Assembly (NCBI GenBank): GCA_036435485.1
Contig: CM071596.1
Coordinates: 134,627,001-134,691,000, forward strand
DNA length: 64,000 bases
Direction: 5' to 3'
From: Saposhnikovia divaricata
Taxonomy: Eukaryota; Streptophyta; Magnoliopsida; Apiales; Apiaceae
Position numbers and translations under genes: made by a program. The notes beneath the pieces were generated by a model. That model was not told the origin of the DNA. It was given only the letters and a program-made list of their open reading frames with translations, and searched no databases. Positions 36,016 through 48,260 of the stretch are shown here, in pieces. The first letter of the stretch is position 1. Each line of letters begins with the position of its first letter.

Positions 36016-37524
36016 TGTTTACACTAAATCACGCAAGTATACGTGGTCACAAGTAATATATAAGGTTAAGTCCAAATTCGTCCCACAGGGATCAGGTTAT
36101 GGTTCTTTTCAGTAAATGCACCTATTCAACAATGTATGATCTTAATTCACTGCTAAGACAAGTAATTAATTGAGATTTTAATTAACTAAATTTAACTAAT
36201 ATGCAATTTTAGAATTAACTAGCTAATGAGATCTAAAACTGATTTACTTATATGAGAATAAACATGGAATCCTAACTTCATTATCTACTTCACCTAGAGT
36301 CGCAGCCTTTAATCAATACATGTGATGGTTTTGATATCTGATCGGATAACACGAAATAAGTAAAAGCTACCTCTCGGTATACTAATACCAAACTACGCAT
36401 GCATCCACAAAAGAGATAGAAGATAGGTAGACACCAAATATGTTTAGACCCTATATCTCTATAGAATTTGAAAACATAAATGTTTAAGCACAAGTTATCC
36501 ACTTAGATCACATAGGGCAGCATAATATCTCTATTTACGCCACAAATCATGATGTTAAAACATCAATCTATCCTATGCTAGCATGGCAAGTTCTAAATCT
36601 CAAGATCCACTCTCGTTTAGCAAGAGATTAACAAATTAGATGTTCGCGACGCATCTAAATACATGAAACACAACCATACGAGGATATCAAGAATTCACCA
36701 CACATAAATCTTTAAAGCATACAAACTACTAAGCTACATAGATAACTCCGTTAGAATCCCATGACAACGATTAGCTCATAATTGAACCGTTCATCGTCAT
36801 GGGATTTGATGAAAACATGATATAAAACAAGATATGAATAAAAGAAGTAATTATTTTAATAAACAAAGAGTTAAGAAAACAAATCTAGAATCCATAGTAA
36901 CACAAAAGATGAAGTAGATCTAGATCCGTTGCTTGTCACGAGCGTTGAATCCTTCTCTCCTTTTCTCCCTTGCAGATCTAAGCTATGTTACAATAATAAT
37001 AACTAATAATATGTCTCTCCCTATTACAATGGTATGATGTGTTTAAATAGGCTCTAGATTTCTTGCCCAGCAGGAAATTACCTTCTATTACAATTAGAAT
37101 TCGATTAAGGTACTAAAACCTGCCCAAAATATAATTAGAATTAGAAAAAGGGCAAAACAGTAATCTTTCAGCCTTGCTTCACAAAGAACACGTGCGCGAA
37201 TTTTAACTACACGCTCCCTGCACCTGCTATCTATCCCAGGTTGTAGAAAATCTCTCAAGCTTCGCGTGAGCTGTAAGATCGCTGAAAACGGACTTCTAGA
37301 ACTCCAGATATGGCCAAAACAGTGTAGACTGCGCAACCTTCCCGGAAAATCCGAATTTTAATCAATTAATCCTCAAAACACGATAGAAGCATCCACCATA
37401 ATCGACATTCTTGCAACTCTGCACAACTAAGCAAAACACATCAAAACTACAACAAACTTGAGTCCAAGACAATCAATTTAAGCCGATATGGAACGCTCCA
37501 AGTGGATATAAAATCCACTTATCA
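36016..37524 (-). repeat. LTR 3 of family 2 (5' LTR of unit B, diverged)
   Basis: 1509 bp, same ends as LTRs 1 and 2 (TGATAAGTGGATTT...TGTAAACA) but with many substitutions and replaced segments, for example 37080-37400. It belongs to a different subfamily from the other two LTRs. The right flank is CAATT in family 1 sequence. Confidence 0.85.
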
Positions 37525-37548
37525 CAATTCCTCCCCCATACCTAACTT

Positions 37549-40500
37549 TCACGAGGGGAGGCAAAGGAATAAAACCGAATTAGCCGATGCCGGTGGGAAA
37601 ATTGGGGTGCAACTTTGAGAAAATATCAAGAAATTTTTGAAATTTTCATTAGCAAAGATTTTCTCAAGCAACATAGAATCATTCAACCTTATTGAACAAG
37701 TGTCATTAATGTTCTCCCTAAACCAACTTAAGGCTTCTTTATTTTGTTTAAGCAAATTAGAGATAATGAAAGTTTGGTTAGGGGTTGAATCACTAGGAAT
37801 GACAAAAGATAATGGTTCATCTTTCCCTAAAGGTTGTTGATCAAACTCGGGATGATACAAAGTTAAGTCAATGACGGGTGGTGTTCCCATGGAAATTTTA
37901 AGAAAGGGCTCAACATTAACAATCTCGGGTGGGGTCTCCCACTTAGAACAAATTTCATTCAAATTTCCTAACTTATCAAATGTGGGTGGTTCACCAACGG
38001 GAGTTTTAACAATAAGATTTGGTTCACAAGAGACCTCCACAGGTTTGGTTTCCCACTTAGAACAAATATCGTCCAACTCTCTCAACATTTCTTCCGAGGT
38101 CATATCCCTATACGACTCATGAAGCTCTCGATTGGTTTTGTGATTTATTTTAAAATCCTTAACAAGAAGAGACTCAATCTCACTATCCTCAAGGTTTGAC
38201 CAATTAACAATGTCATCAACAAGATTAACCCCTATTGATTGTTCATAAAGCTCATTGGGTTCTTTTCCAACATTAAAGATGTTAAGGTTAATGGTCATAT
38301 TACCAAAAGTGAGTTTCATCGAACCATCCCTACAATTAATCAGTGTATTCGATGAGCAAGAAAAGGTCATCCTAGAATGACCGGGATTTGGTTCTTAGGA
38401 TTCGTGATGGGTTGAGTCTCGAGGAGAACAAAATCAACCGGAAAGATGAATTCGCCGACCTTAATTAGCACATCTTCAATTATTCCCTTAGGCATTTTGA
38501 TAGAACGATCGGTTAATTGAATTGTCATGTTTGTTTTTGTAAGTTCGCCTAAACCTAGGGCTTGATAGACCGAAAATGGAAGCAAGTTCACACTAGCGCC
38601 TAAGTCAAGTAACGCCTTGTCCACAAAAGTATTGCCTATGACACGTGAAATTGTAGGACAACCGGGATCCTTATATTTCATGGGAATTTGGTTCGAAAGA
38701 ATTGAACTAACATGAGAAGTCAAAAAGGCTTTCTTAGGGACATGAGTGGATCGCTTATGAGTACACAAATCTTTTAAACACTTAGCATAAGAGGGAATTT
38801 GTTGAATGGCATCTAAAAGAGGAATGTTGATCTCGACTTGTTTGAAAACTTCCAAAATCTTTTCTACTTGAGGCGATTGTTTGTTTGAAAGGAGTCTTTG
38901 AGGATAAGGAGCTTTAGGCTTAAAGACTCGTTCAATAGGTTCTTCGGGAATGGATTTCGAAAGTGGAATGACAAAAGAAGACTCGTTAGGTGAATGAAGT
39001 TTGTAAGAAGACGAAGGTTCACTCGATGATGATGATTGAAGATAAGATTCTGCTGACTCGGGAGTGGATTTTAAAGATGAAGGTTCAAGTGGTGAAGGTG
39101 TGGGACTAGATGACTCGAGAGGCTCGGGATTTGGAATATGGTTTGAATGATCAAGTTTAGGGGTTGGTTCAACATTTGACTCTTCTTCTTCTTCAGAAGG
39201 CTCGACACCTACTTGATTATCAACTTGATTTCCCGACCTTAGAGGAATGATAGTATTAAAATTTTCGGGAGGTCTTTGGTTGAAAGGAAATTTAGGATTG
39301 ACCATGGGTTGACTAGGGAACTTGTTCTTCTCTCGCTCACACATAACGTTGGCAAATTGACTCACTTGAACCTCTAACTTAGATATGGCTTGAGTGCTAG
39401 CATTCAAAAGTTGCCTATCTTGAGTCATGGTTTGCATGAAGGCTTGTTGAGATTGAGCCAAATTAATTGTTGATTTCAAAAGCGCATCAAGAGTCTTTTC
39501 TAAGGAATTAATTCTCTTATCCGACTCGTGAAAGCCGGGAGGGTGGGCGGTGCTTGATTTGGATAAGGACCGTGATTTTGTGGGGGTTTGGAAAAGGAAC
39601 TTGGTTTGGAGTTGAGTAAGAGTTTTGATTATGCTTTTGAAAACAAGGAGGTTGAAAAGAAGGAGGCGGAGATTGGTAGTTTTGGTCTTGGTTCCACGAG
39701 AAATTTGGGTGATTCTTCCAACCGGGATTATAAGTAGGAGCAAAAGGATCATTTCTAGGGGTTGGTTGAAACACCGCATTAATTTGATCATAGCCGGGAA
39801 AGTCCGAAAAACCTTGATTAAAATTAGAGCACATAGACACATTTGAGGGGGCCTTACTAGTTTTCAGGGATTCGAGTCTTCTAGTAAGGGTGGCTAACTT
39901 GGCATCAGTAGCAATATTGTTTCCAATTGAATGCATACCCCTAGAAGAACTAGACGACTCATTGGACTTATTAGGTTCCCTAGTAGACTCCTACAACATC
40001 GTCTTCTCGGCTAACTCTTCGAAAAACTCCCACCTTTCGTCCTCATCTTTCTTCATGAATTTTTTCTTGGCGCATAGACTCTAACAACGCGGTTGTTGGA
40101 CTATCTAAGGCCTCGTAAACGATCTTACAAAGTCTCCATTTTTCTATTCTGTGGTGGGGGCATTGTGATAAAAGATTTTTAAAATGATCAAAATATTTCC
40201 AAAAAGACTCGTTTTCCTTTTGGTGAAATTGGTTTATCTCGTTTGTAATTCTCGTAGTCTTATGGTTTGGAAAATATTTTTTAAGAAAAATTACCACAAA
40301 TCCCTCCCACGTGGAAATAGAATTAACCGGTAGGCTATACAACCATTTTTTAGCATTTTCTTTAAGCGCAAAATTAATGAGTGTAAGCCTAATCGAGTCC
40401 TCGGTTAATTGTTAGAGTTTTTGTAAAGCACAAACCTCCTCGAATTCATGGATGAAAAGATACGGGTCCTCACCTTCACTCCCGGTAAATTTGGGTAACA

Positions 40501-40717
40501 TGCTAATGTGTTGAGCTTTGATTTCGAAATTATTACCATTTACGGGAGGAAGAGTGATACACGAGGGTTGGGCAGAACGGGTGGGGTAGCAACGGTCCTT
40601 AAGAGACATGACCATGTTTACTATTGGTTCGGAATTATCTAAAGACTCGGAATCAGAAGAAATCTCAAACGATCTCACTAGTCTAGAAGAATTATCCTTA
40701 ATCCAAATAGTTCGCAT
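37549..40717 (-). pseudogene. gag-protease pseudogene, family 1 copy 2
   Basis: Starts at ATG 40717 (MRTIWIKDN). Same layout as copy 1: gag (KKWLYSLPVNSISTW, QCPHHRIEKW), Q/P/S-rich spacer, IPLRSGNQ, protease with LLDLGASVNLLP, then the tail with two WETKP/WETPP...G(E/T)PP repeats, ending at 37549. Breaks: TAA at 40414-40412, frameshift near 40050, TAG at 39993-39991, frameshift near 39580, TGA at 38369-38367 and a 1-bp loss near 38345. The TGA replaces the arginine of the ILGRPFL protease motif, exactly as in copy 1. Confidence 0.85.
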
Positions 40718-41672
40718 AAACCATGAAAGGGAACACGTAGCAAATAAGTGCGATAAAATAAACACACAAAAAGAAAGGGTGAAAAATTAAAAGAAAAAAA
40801 AAAATCTAACCCTATGGTTCATTAATAAAATAACTAGACCTTGCTCCTAACTGTAAGGACCACCAAAAACTCTAGTAAATCAGAATTTATTCGGACCGAT
40901 TTGGCCAGGTAGGTGCAAGCATTGCCAAGAGGCTAAACACCAGCCTAGACACCGAATCTTAATTGGCCAGGTAAGCTTTCGCTTGCCTAGACACCAAAGA
41001 GTCAGAATAATTAATGATTACTTCGTTTCTTAGGTACCTTCCTAATTGAGCGCGAAATTCCTAGGGGCAAACGTCTAATTAATTTTATTAAAGGCTAGGG
41101 TATGCAAAATGAGGGATTTATTTTTTTTGTGCTAAGGAAAGAGTGATGAAATCCCTTCCCTTATCTTTTGAGAGGTTTTGCCCTTAAGATTTGTTTACAA
41201 ATGATGCAACAAACAACGAGATAAAATAAAACTATAAACACTTATGGATGCTCTACACTACGTGTCCTAAATTCTAAAGAAAAGAAGAATTTAACGTACC
41301 GTGGGGTCCTCCAGCGTTCACCACAATTATAAGGTACGAAAAATTAAAAACAAAAAAAAAATCTAGATGATGGCCCTAAGTGATTAAATGCATGATGCAA
41401 CAATTATGTAATTTATAACTAATTTTTTTTTTGGATTTTTCAATTTTCAATTTTTTTGTGATTTTTTTTTATTTTTTTGTGATTTTCTAAAAATAAAAAG
41501 GCGAAAAGAGAGAAATACGGGTTACTGAAGCACGCTTCCAAAAATTCCGATTTGTTCCAAGCTCCGTGAGAAGATTCCCGTAATTCCAACTTTTCTAAAA
41601 AAAATGAAACAAAAGATAAGGCAAGTAAAAACTAATCCGAAAAATTAAAAATCAAGACGCGAAATAATTAGT

Positions 41673-41689
41673 CCCCGGCAGCGGCGCCA
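41673..41689 (-). promoter_or_regulatory. Primer-binding site, family 1 copy 2
   Basis: The minus strand reads TGGCGCCGCTGCCGGGG, 6 bp after the 5' LTR end; tRNA-Asp type. Confidence 0.85.
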
Positions 41690-41695
41690 AAAGCT

Positions 41696-43927
41696 TGTTG
41701 TGCTAAAATTAAATAACAATTAGAATCGCAAGCGCACTACTCGTTCGTTGAATTATTTTAGGTATCGATCCTCGGAGACTAAAATTTTCGCGAACCTTTA
41801 TTTTTAATTTAATCGAAAAAGGACAATTTTGGGTTTGGAGAATTTTGAATTTTACCAATTAATAATTAAAAGGAATTTTTTTCATTTAATCTAATTAACT
41901 TAAAACTAAATTATTCTAAAATATTTAAACTAAACTAAATTATTAAAAACTTTTTATTTACATAAATTTTTTAAAGAAAATTCGACATGAACCGTTTGTA
42001 AATACAACTAGCCAAAAACACAATGTCACACAAGAAATTCGATTCAATTCTAAAATAAACACTGCAAAACTCACAAATTAAAACTCAAATTTCGAACTCA
42101 ACACAGCAATAAGGAACTTAACACATCATTCACACAGTCGACTGCACTAATAAACTAAAACGTAACACAAAACAAGTCAACTCGGCACAAAAGAACACAA
42201 CTCAAACAGCAAAATTCAACCAAAAACTTAGTAAACATTCAACTCGAATTCAGAAAGCAGTCAACTCGGAACATAGCTCAACAAAACTCTGCAGCAAAAC
42301 TAGCGAAAAAAACATGGACTCAAAAACAAGAAACTACGACTGGGTTAATTTAAAAACAAAACCAAGAAACTAAGCTAAGAAACCAAAACAGAATCATCAA
42401 CTCGGCATTCAACTCATCTACGAACTCAATGTAAAACTCGGAGAATCAAAACAGCCAGAAACTTTGACTCAATGGAAAAACAGAACCACTACTCTGGCGT
42501 CAAATAGCGATAAACAAACAAAACACAGCAACGAAACACTACTCAGCAATCCAGCGGGTCAACTCGCAAAACAGAAATCGAACTCAGAAAATAACATTTT
42601 CGACGGCCAAATCCAAAAACGCAAACAGTAGATTTCGCGAATTTAAATAAACAAAGCATAATTAAAAATGAAGGAAAAGAAAAAAAAAAGAAAAAAGAGA
42701 AGAGCTGGTGGGTTTGTTCGAAGAAAGAGAAGAAAACAAGGGGGGATGGGATGTTTCTGGGTTTTGAAAATGAAGAGAAATAAGAAAGGAGGAGGGAAGT
42801 GAGTTTGTGGAGAATAAAACGAAACAGGGAGTTGGGATGTTTGCGATTGTAGTGAAAAGAGAGGAATAGAGAGGGGTTGTTTGTGTTTCAGTGAAGAAGA
42901 AAACAAGGGTGTTTGTGGGTTCTAATTGAAGAAGAGGAGGGTGAAGGAAAAAGAAGAGTAAGGAAAATTACTACTGGTTTAAAACAACAAAACAGGGGAG
43001 TGTTTTATTCGAAGGATAAAGAAAAAGAACGAAATGGGTTTGGATGAGAAACATGGGTATGAGAAATACTGAGCTTCGAATTAACACTTAAAAAAAGATA
43101 ATACGAACTGAAATTATTAACTAATATTTTTGTTGAATTTTTTTTTTGAAATTAAATACGAAACTAAAGAAATTAATTACGAAAGTAAAATTTAAACTAA
43201 AACAAGGATTTTGAATTAAAATGGCCCACAATAAAATGGAAATTTAAAGGGGCAAAATTACGAATTAAAACTAAAATTAAAACTACGAGCAAGAAAATAA
43301 AAATTTGTTATTTGCAATCCATAGTGGTTAGCATTTCGCTACTTTGTCCACTAAACGGATTTATGAAAATAACGAAAGCTATGCAACAAAAACGAAAGAA
43401 TAAGACGAGAAATTAAAGGAAACGGAATTTTTGCATTAAAATAAAAAGTGTTTACAAGATTTGAAACTAAAAAAAAAAAAATTAAAGCTACCCTAAAATC
43501 TAAGTTGATAAATACAATGGGGGTGAGGTGGTATTTATAGGATAAGAATTAGGGTTTAGGGGTATGTTGGGTTAATCTCCACCATACACCTTTTAATGTG
43601 GTGGAGAAATCCTAATCATCCAATTGTTTCCTTCCTCCTTAAGCTTTGTTGAATGGATCTTGGTCATACACTTATTTAGTGTGTTGGGATGATCTCCACC
43701 TTCCATGTGTCTTAAAAGATTCTCTTTCCTCCAAGCTCCTAATTCTTTTTCCTTTTTTCATTTAAGTCTTTTTTCTTCCTCTTTTTCCCTTCCTTGTTCT
43801 TTATTTCTTTAATTTATCATTTCTTTATTTATTCACGAATTTCCTGAAATGCAACAAAATAAATTATTAAAATACGAGTTCAAGCAATAAATAGGTAATA
43901 AAAATATGCAAAAATATGCACTTATCA
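41696..43927 (-). repeat. 5' LTR, family 1 copy 2
   Basis: 2232 bp, TGATAAGTGC...CACAACA on the minus strand. It pairs with the 3' LTR at 20726-22903. TATA-like TATAAATACC lies at about 43535 (minus), a plausible transcription signal for the element. Confidence 0.9.
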
Positions 43928-44361
43928 GGTTGTGGGCCACCTCACACAAACTCAAATTCAAAAACGTTCATTAGTATCCGTAAAGCACCATCATTTCTTC
44001 CCTTATTACTTGTATTACCTGCATTATCAAACTCATTCCCTCCATTTCTATCATCATTCTTGGTGTGATGCTGACCAGCACCACAATTTGGTAGTATCTT
44101 CAACTGGTATATCATTTTTTTGGGTCCTTTTTTCAGGTTTTCCAGGAGCAACCTTGATTAACATGTATTCATCTTTCAAGTAATAAAATACCATCTTTAC
44201 CCTCACTTTATAACTTATTAACATATTTTTAATGTCTGCCGTTAGCTCTGTTAAATGATTTACAGAGAGACACTTTATTGTCTTTTAAAATGTAAGTTTA
44301 GCCACCAAAATGTGATTTTAAAAATCTAGCTACCATTTTGAAACTCGGTGTAAAGCCACCG

Positions 44362-44555
44362 AAATGCAATGGACTCTTATATATCCCTCTTCCTATTGTT
44401 GGTCTACAGGTTTCAGTTGAGGCCATCAAGGAGGCTAATGAGCTGATAGGGGACACCATATATCCTGGCAAGAAGTTTATTAGAAGCAGCAAGTACAACT
44501 GGGCTTGCTGATTTTATATTGCCAAATGCAATGGACTCTTATATATCCCTCTTCC
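44362..44555. repeat. 32-bp direct repeat bracketing LysM exon 3
   Basis: The same 32 bp, starting AAATGCAATGGACTC and ending CCCTCTTCC, occurs at 44362-44393 and 44524-44555. The first copy spans the right end of the Mutator-like element and its flank; the second lies just after the LysM stop codon. Confidence 0.9.
44410..44511 (+). pseudogene. LysM-domain protein gene, exon 3
   Basis: Preceded by the acceptor TTGGTCTACAG, it encodes VSVEAIKEANELIGDTIYPG, then KKFIRSSKYNWAC and TGA. This is the second half of a LysM domain (VS.EAIKEAN...GD.IYPGKK.I), and it joins in phase 0 to SHKYW at the end of exon 2 (13161). The usual glycine before VS is a tryptophan here. The intervening intron (13162-44409) is ~31.2 kb of nested transposons. 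Whether it is still spliced is unknown. Confidence 0.75.
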
Positions 44556-46040
44556 CATGTTATTGATGTAACATGGGATTTAATAATCATTGCACAGTTG
44601 TAACTGTGTTATCTGTATGGAATGCAAAAGCTGTCCTACTAATGTCGTTCTATGGAGATATAGGTATGATGTATGTTATGCTTATCAGCAGACCACTAGG
44701 GGTGGGTATGTGGTAATGACTATTGACTCATAATACTTCAAATTAGATATGATGAAGCTTCTTGTTTTTATAGTCATCACTCACTTTTGTCCTAAGCGGT
44801 ACTCGTGATGTTAAAACTAAAATATGTCATGAATTTCTTTTTAGTTTCTTGGTACTTTGGTTGCCAGTTATTACTAGCAGAATGATGAGTTTGTGTTAAT
44901 AGTAGTAATGTGTGTTAATAGGTTTTCTGTAAGGATCATTGAGTTGTCTATATAGGCTATGTAGACAAACCCACCACAGTTATAGCCCCTCGTCACCTTG
45001 AGATATTTAATCATTAGGCTCAATATTCGTATTCTGGAACATAATTGTTCATCTAATTTAATAGCTTGTCGACAGAGCTCCTCTCGTACAGATTTTAGTT
45101 GACAGGATATGTTTCACTCATACAAAGTTGCAAACTGAAGAGTAAAGTGATGCATTTAACATTTCTCGATGAAACTATCCCAGACTTGCTGGGCTTTTGA
45201 TGCTCAACCATGGTAGTAGTAGTAGGTATAGCTACATTCCAAATCTTTTCTGCACCAACATTTGGTGCATTTTGAATTTTTGATAGCAGTTCCAGCAGAC
45301 ATCTGAGCATATATTTACACAAATATAGATGCATTAGAAGCGGTCATAGTAACTTGGATTATAAGCACCCTTCTGATGGTTGTCTGAATTGGGACTGTTG
45401 GCTATTTTATGTTTGCAGGCCTAGTGGTTTTCGTTCGTAATTGCCAAAAACTTCATTTTTGTGGCAAAAATTAAAACAAATCTTATAGTAATGAGCAATA
45501 TTGACACCACCGTGATTCAAATGTTAAAAGATGAACGAATCATATCCAACCGAGCTTAGATTTCACAAACACAATAACGTCTTCTTGAATTCTCTTCAAG
45601 TAAATTTCTACATGTGAAAAACAGAATGGCCAAGCTTGAAGAGATTTTGCCTATATGAAGAGACCGCATACCCCTTAAATTTTCAATCTTTTTGTAACCA
45701 TAAAAAAAATATGACAAAAGATCACAAGCAAGGGGAGGCAGATACAAGATTGCAGCGCAAGGCAGATCTTTGACCAACGCATGCTTTCTGCAAACAATAT
45801 TTTTTAAAATGTAACAAGCCTCTTTGTTTTTTGTTTTTTTTGGATAATTCATGTCTCTTTCTTTCTTCTTCTAACATTGTAGAAGTCATTAATTATACAA
45901 TTGAGCAATATAGGAGCCATGAAAATTACTAATCTTACTAGTTTGCCAAAGAAAATATAATTAACTTCTAGACAGAATTAATATTAATCTTGCTAGTCTG
46001 AAAAAATCATAGATGTAGGCCACAACAAGACAATACAGGA
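44556..46040. other. Intergenic region between LysM exon 3 and RPL11
   Basis: It probably begins with the LysM 3' UTR and ends with the RPL11 3' UTR. I see no other gene; short open frames at 45095-45334 and 45556-45852 have no recognisable motif. Confidence 0.5.
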
Positions 46041-48185
46041 CTAATTTCCAATATTCTGGGACTTATTAAGGATCACACCCTCGTATTTGACTTGAAACCA
46101 TTTCATGGCATCCTCCTTTGTAACTCTGTGCTGGATTCCAACACGAGATTTGCACCTTCGACGACGTCCAACATGGTAACCCGGACGCTCAAGCACAACA
46201 TAGAAATCCATGCCATAAATACCTGTAGAAGGATCGTACCTGGATGGGAAATAGAGGCAGGAGCAAATTTTAAAGGTGATTATGCTAGGCTGGCTCAAGC
46301 TTAATTAAGAGAACTTGTACATCTAAAAATATCCTCGCATCTATCAATGATGGGAAAAAAGTTTGCATACAATTATTTAACATTGAAACCATGGCCTTTC
46401 CATGCAACCATCCAAAGGAAGGACAAAAAATCACTACGTTCTCTAAAGAAATTTGAAGAAAACAAACATCAGAGCTCTAAGGAATTTTCAATTCGTCCCG
46501 CTTTCATGTTAAGCCTATTGTTCCAAGATTACATTCCACGTTAAGAAACTAAACTTGCAAGATACTAAATCACAATTATCCTTTCTATATAAAATTCTAT
46601 ACAATAAAAGGGCACCTTCAAACATTCAACAATAGGGTGAAGATAATTAAATTAAGAATCAAACAAGGTAATGATTATAACAATAGAGTGTACATAATTT
46701 TTACTTATATAACAATATTCATATGTTGCGACTAACATATTGTTGTAACAGTAAAAGCAAAAAAATTATATATCATTAATAATTACATTAATGATTGTGT
46801 ACTTTATTAAAAACAGTTCTCCACATATGCTCCTACAACTTCCTATCAGATTCGGCACTTGAAGCTTGCTTCACTGCCTAGCTTAGCCTAGTTTGGTTTG
46901 TCAGAAGAATAGCATAATAAAAAAAAAGAACTTAAAGAGGAAAAAGTGAGGATCAGGTCATTAAAATCGAGTCTTTCACCAACTGGAATTAAAAACCAAG
47001 TACAAAACAAATCCACACAAGCCATGATAAAAGCACTTAGGGAATTCTTTTATCTTTAGCTTCCATCAATACCCATATCAGAATACTAATCACATATATT
47101 AAACGATGCAAATGCTTCCTTGCTTTCATATCAATTAACAGATTTCACTTTTATACACATTGAAAACCATGGTTATAAGTAGCTTAAACTATACAACAAA
47201 GAGTAGCATATATTAACAAGTGGCAAGAACATAATACAGAAATGATAGAACAGCTTACTTAATCCCAAGATCGATGTGTTCCTGGATACCAAAGCCAAAA
47301 CAACCCGTATCACTAAAATTCTTCCTCAGCAATTCGTATTCCTTAACCTTAAGCCCGCTCTCAAGGAGCTGCATGGCCTTGTCACCCCTCACAGTGACAT
47401 AGCACGCAATCTTCTCATTACGTCTAATTCCAAAAGACCTCACAGTGTACCTTGCTGCACAATACAACAAATTTTCCTAACTGCTCCAAAATAAAAAAAA
47501 ACAATCAATATAACTAAATCACTAAGCTCAGATCAATCCGTAGATTTCTAATCTTCCATAAACTAAACACATCCGAACACTATACAGCTTTAATCCAAAA
47601 GCTCACAGTACAGTATAACATAATGTAAGAAGTCAGTAGGCTGAAGTGCTCAAGTGAAATGAATGTAACTAGTAATAACTAGGCTACAACGTACCCAAAA
47701 AACTAATCTATGTTATGAATGCAGTTGATTATTTATAACTATACCACAATATAAAATATAAAATAACATATAAAAAAAGAAGAACAAAGAAAAACAAAAG
47801 ATGAGTAAAATAAAAACCTTTGGAGAAAACATGGGTCTGGCCACTGAGTTGTTCCAGCACCTGTAAAATAGAGCAAAGCAAATATAAATAAAACAATAAT
47901 TCAGCACATATACAGAAAAAATACACACAAATCTCTCTCTCTATCTCTCTCTCATGTACATATAAAGGAGGGGTGGTTACCTTAGAGGCTCTGGTGAGTC
48001 GATCACCACTCTCTCCGACAGAGATATTGAGAACAAGCTTTTGTACCTTAATCTCTCTCATTGGGTTGCCTAATTTCCTGTCCGAAGCCTGCATTTTTAA
48101 TTAATAAAATTCAAACAAATTAGGGATAATATATGATAAGTATGCGAGCAGAAAGATTTAGAATGAAGGATGATGGATTTACCAT
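46041..48185 (-). CDS. RPL11: 60S ribosomal protein L11 (uL5), five exons
   Basis: Exons (minus): 48185-48183 (the ATG alone), 48088-47981, 47860-47818, 47454-47259, 46239-46041 including TAG. All introns are GT-AG. The product is 182 residues, the usual length in plants. It reads ASDRKLGNPMREIKVQKLVL, NISVGESGDRLTRASK, VLEQLSGQTHVFSK, ARYTVRSFGIRRNEKIACYV and ends VILNKSQNIGN. It belongs to the uL5 family, binds 5S rRNA and sits in the central protuberance of the large cytosolic subunit. Lysines and the RRRRCK stretch are intact, and no stop or frameshift is seen, so the gene looks functional. It is likely constitutive and growth-linked (see promoter motifs). Confidence 0.97.
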
Positions 48186-48260
48186 TTTGATGTTTTCGCA
48201 GCCTGAGGGCAGGGGGTACAAGAAGAAGAAGAAGATATGAAAGACCTAATTTATATTCAC

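Larger units (their letters stand above)
24133..37524 (-). mobile_element. Family 2 Ty3 tandem: LTR-int-LTR-int-LTR
   Basis: Two gag-protease units on the minus strand share the middle LTR: unit A (24133-31634) and unit B (30082-37524). Each unit has a tRNA-Asp-type primer site and a gag-pro pseudogene but no reverse transcriptase or integrase. Outer flanks are GTCAT and CAATT, so there is no target duplication, and ~616 bp of the invaded family 1 copy is missing between them. Units A and B are nearly identical from the shared LTR to mid-gag (about 35035), whereas the 5' part of unit B, including LTR 3, is clearly diverged. The structure therefore arose by DNA recombination, not simple insertion. 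Confidence 0.85.
20726..43927 (-). mobile_element. Ty3 gag-pro-only retrotransposon, family 1 copy 2
   Basis: A complete minus-strand element: 5' LTR 41696-43927, primer site 41673-41689, broken gag-protease frame 40717-37549, 3' non-coding region, polypurine tract, 3' LTR 20726-22903. Flanks GGTTT (20721-20725) and GGTTG (43928-43932) are a 5-bp target duplication with one mismatch. It inserted in the Mutator-like element and was later invaded by family 2 (24133-37524), with loss of ~616 bp of its own 3' region. As in copy 1 there is no reverse transcriptase or integrase. Confidence 0.9.
15863..44376. mobile_element. Mutator-like element, disrupted by nested insertions
   Basis: Terminal inverted repeats of ~145 bp lie at 15863-16008 and 44232-44376. 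They share GAGTCC(G/A)TTGCATTT, GAGTTTCAAAATGGT and ACTTACATTTTAAAAGAC. Flanks are TA-rich and the target duplication is ambiguous. Without the CACTA (16411-20542) and family 1 (20726-43927) insertions the element would be only ~1.2 kb, so it was non-autonomous. Its remaining interior (20546-20725 joined to 43933-44200) has a partly open minus-strand stretch around 20590-20700 (RLFRPSFTAPVRRDPN) that could be a captured gene fragment; I do not recognise it. It lies within the LysM intron, 33 bp upstream of exon 3. Confidence 0.7.

Noticed and set aside
47932..47952. CT-rich repeat in RPL11 intron 2
   Set aside because: Short microsatellite-like tract in an intron; no sign of function.
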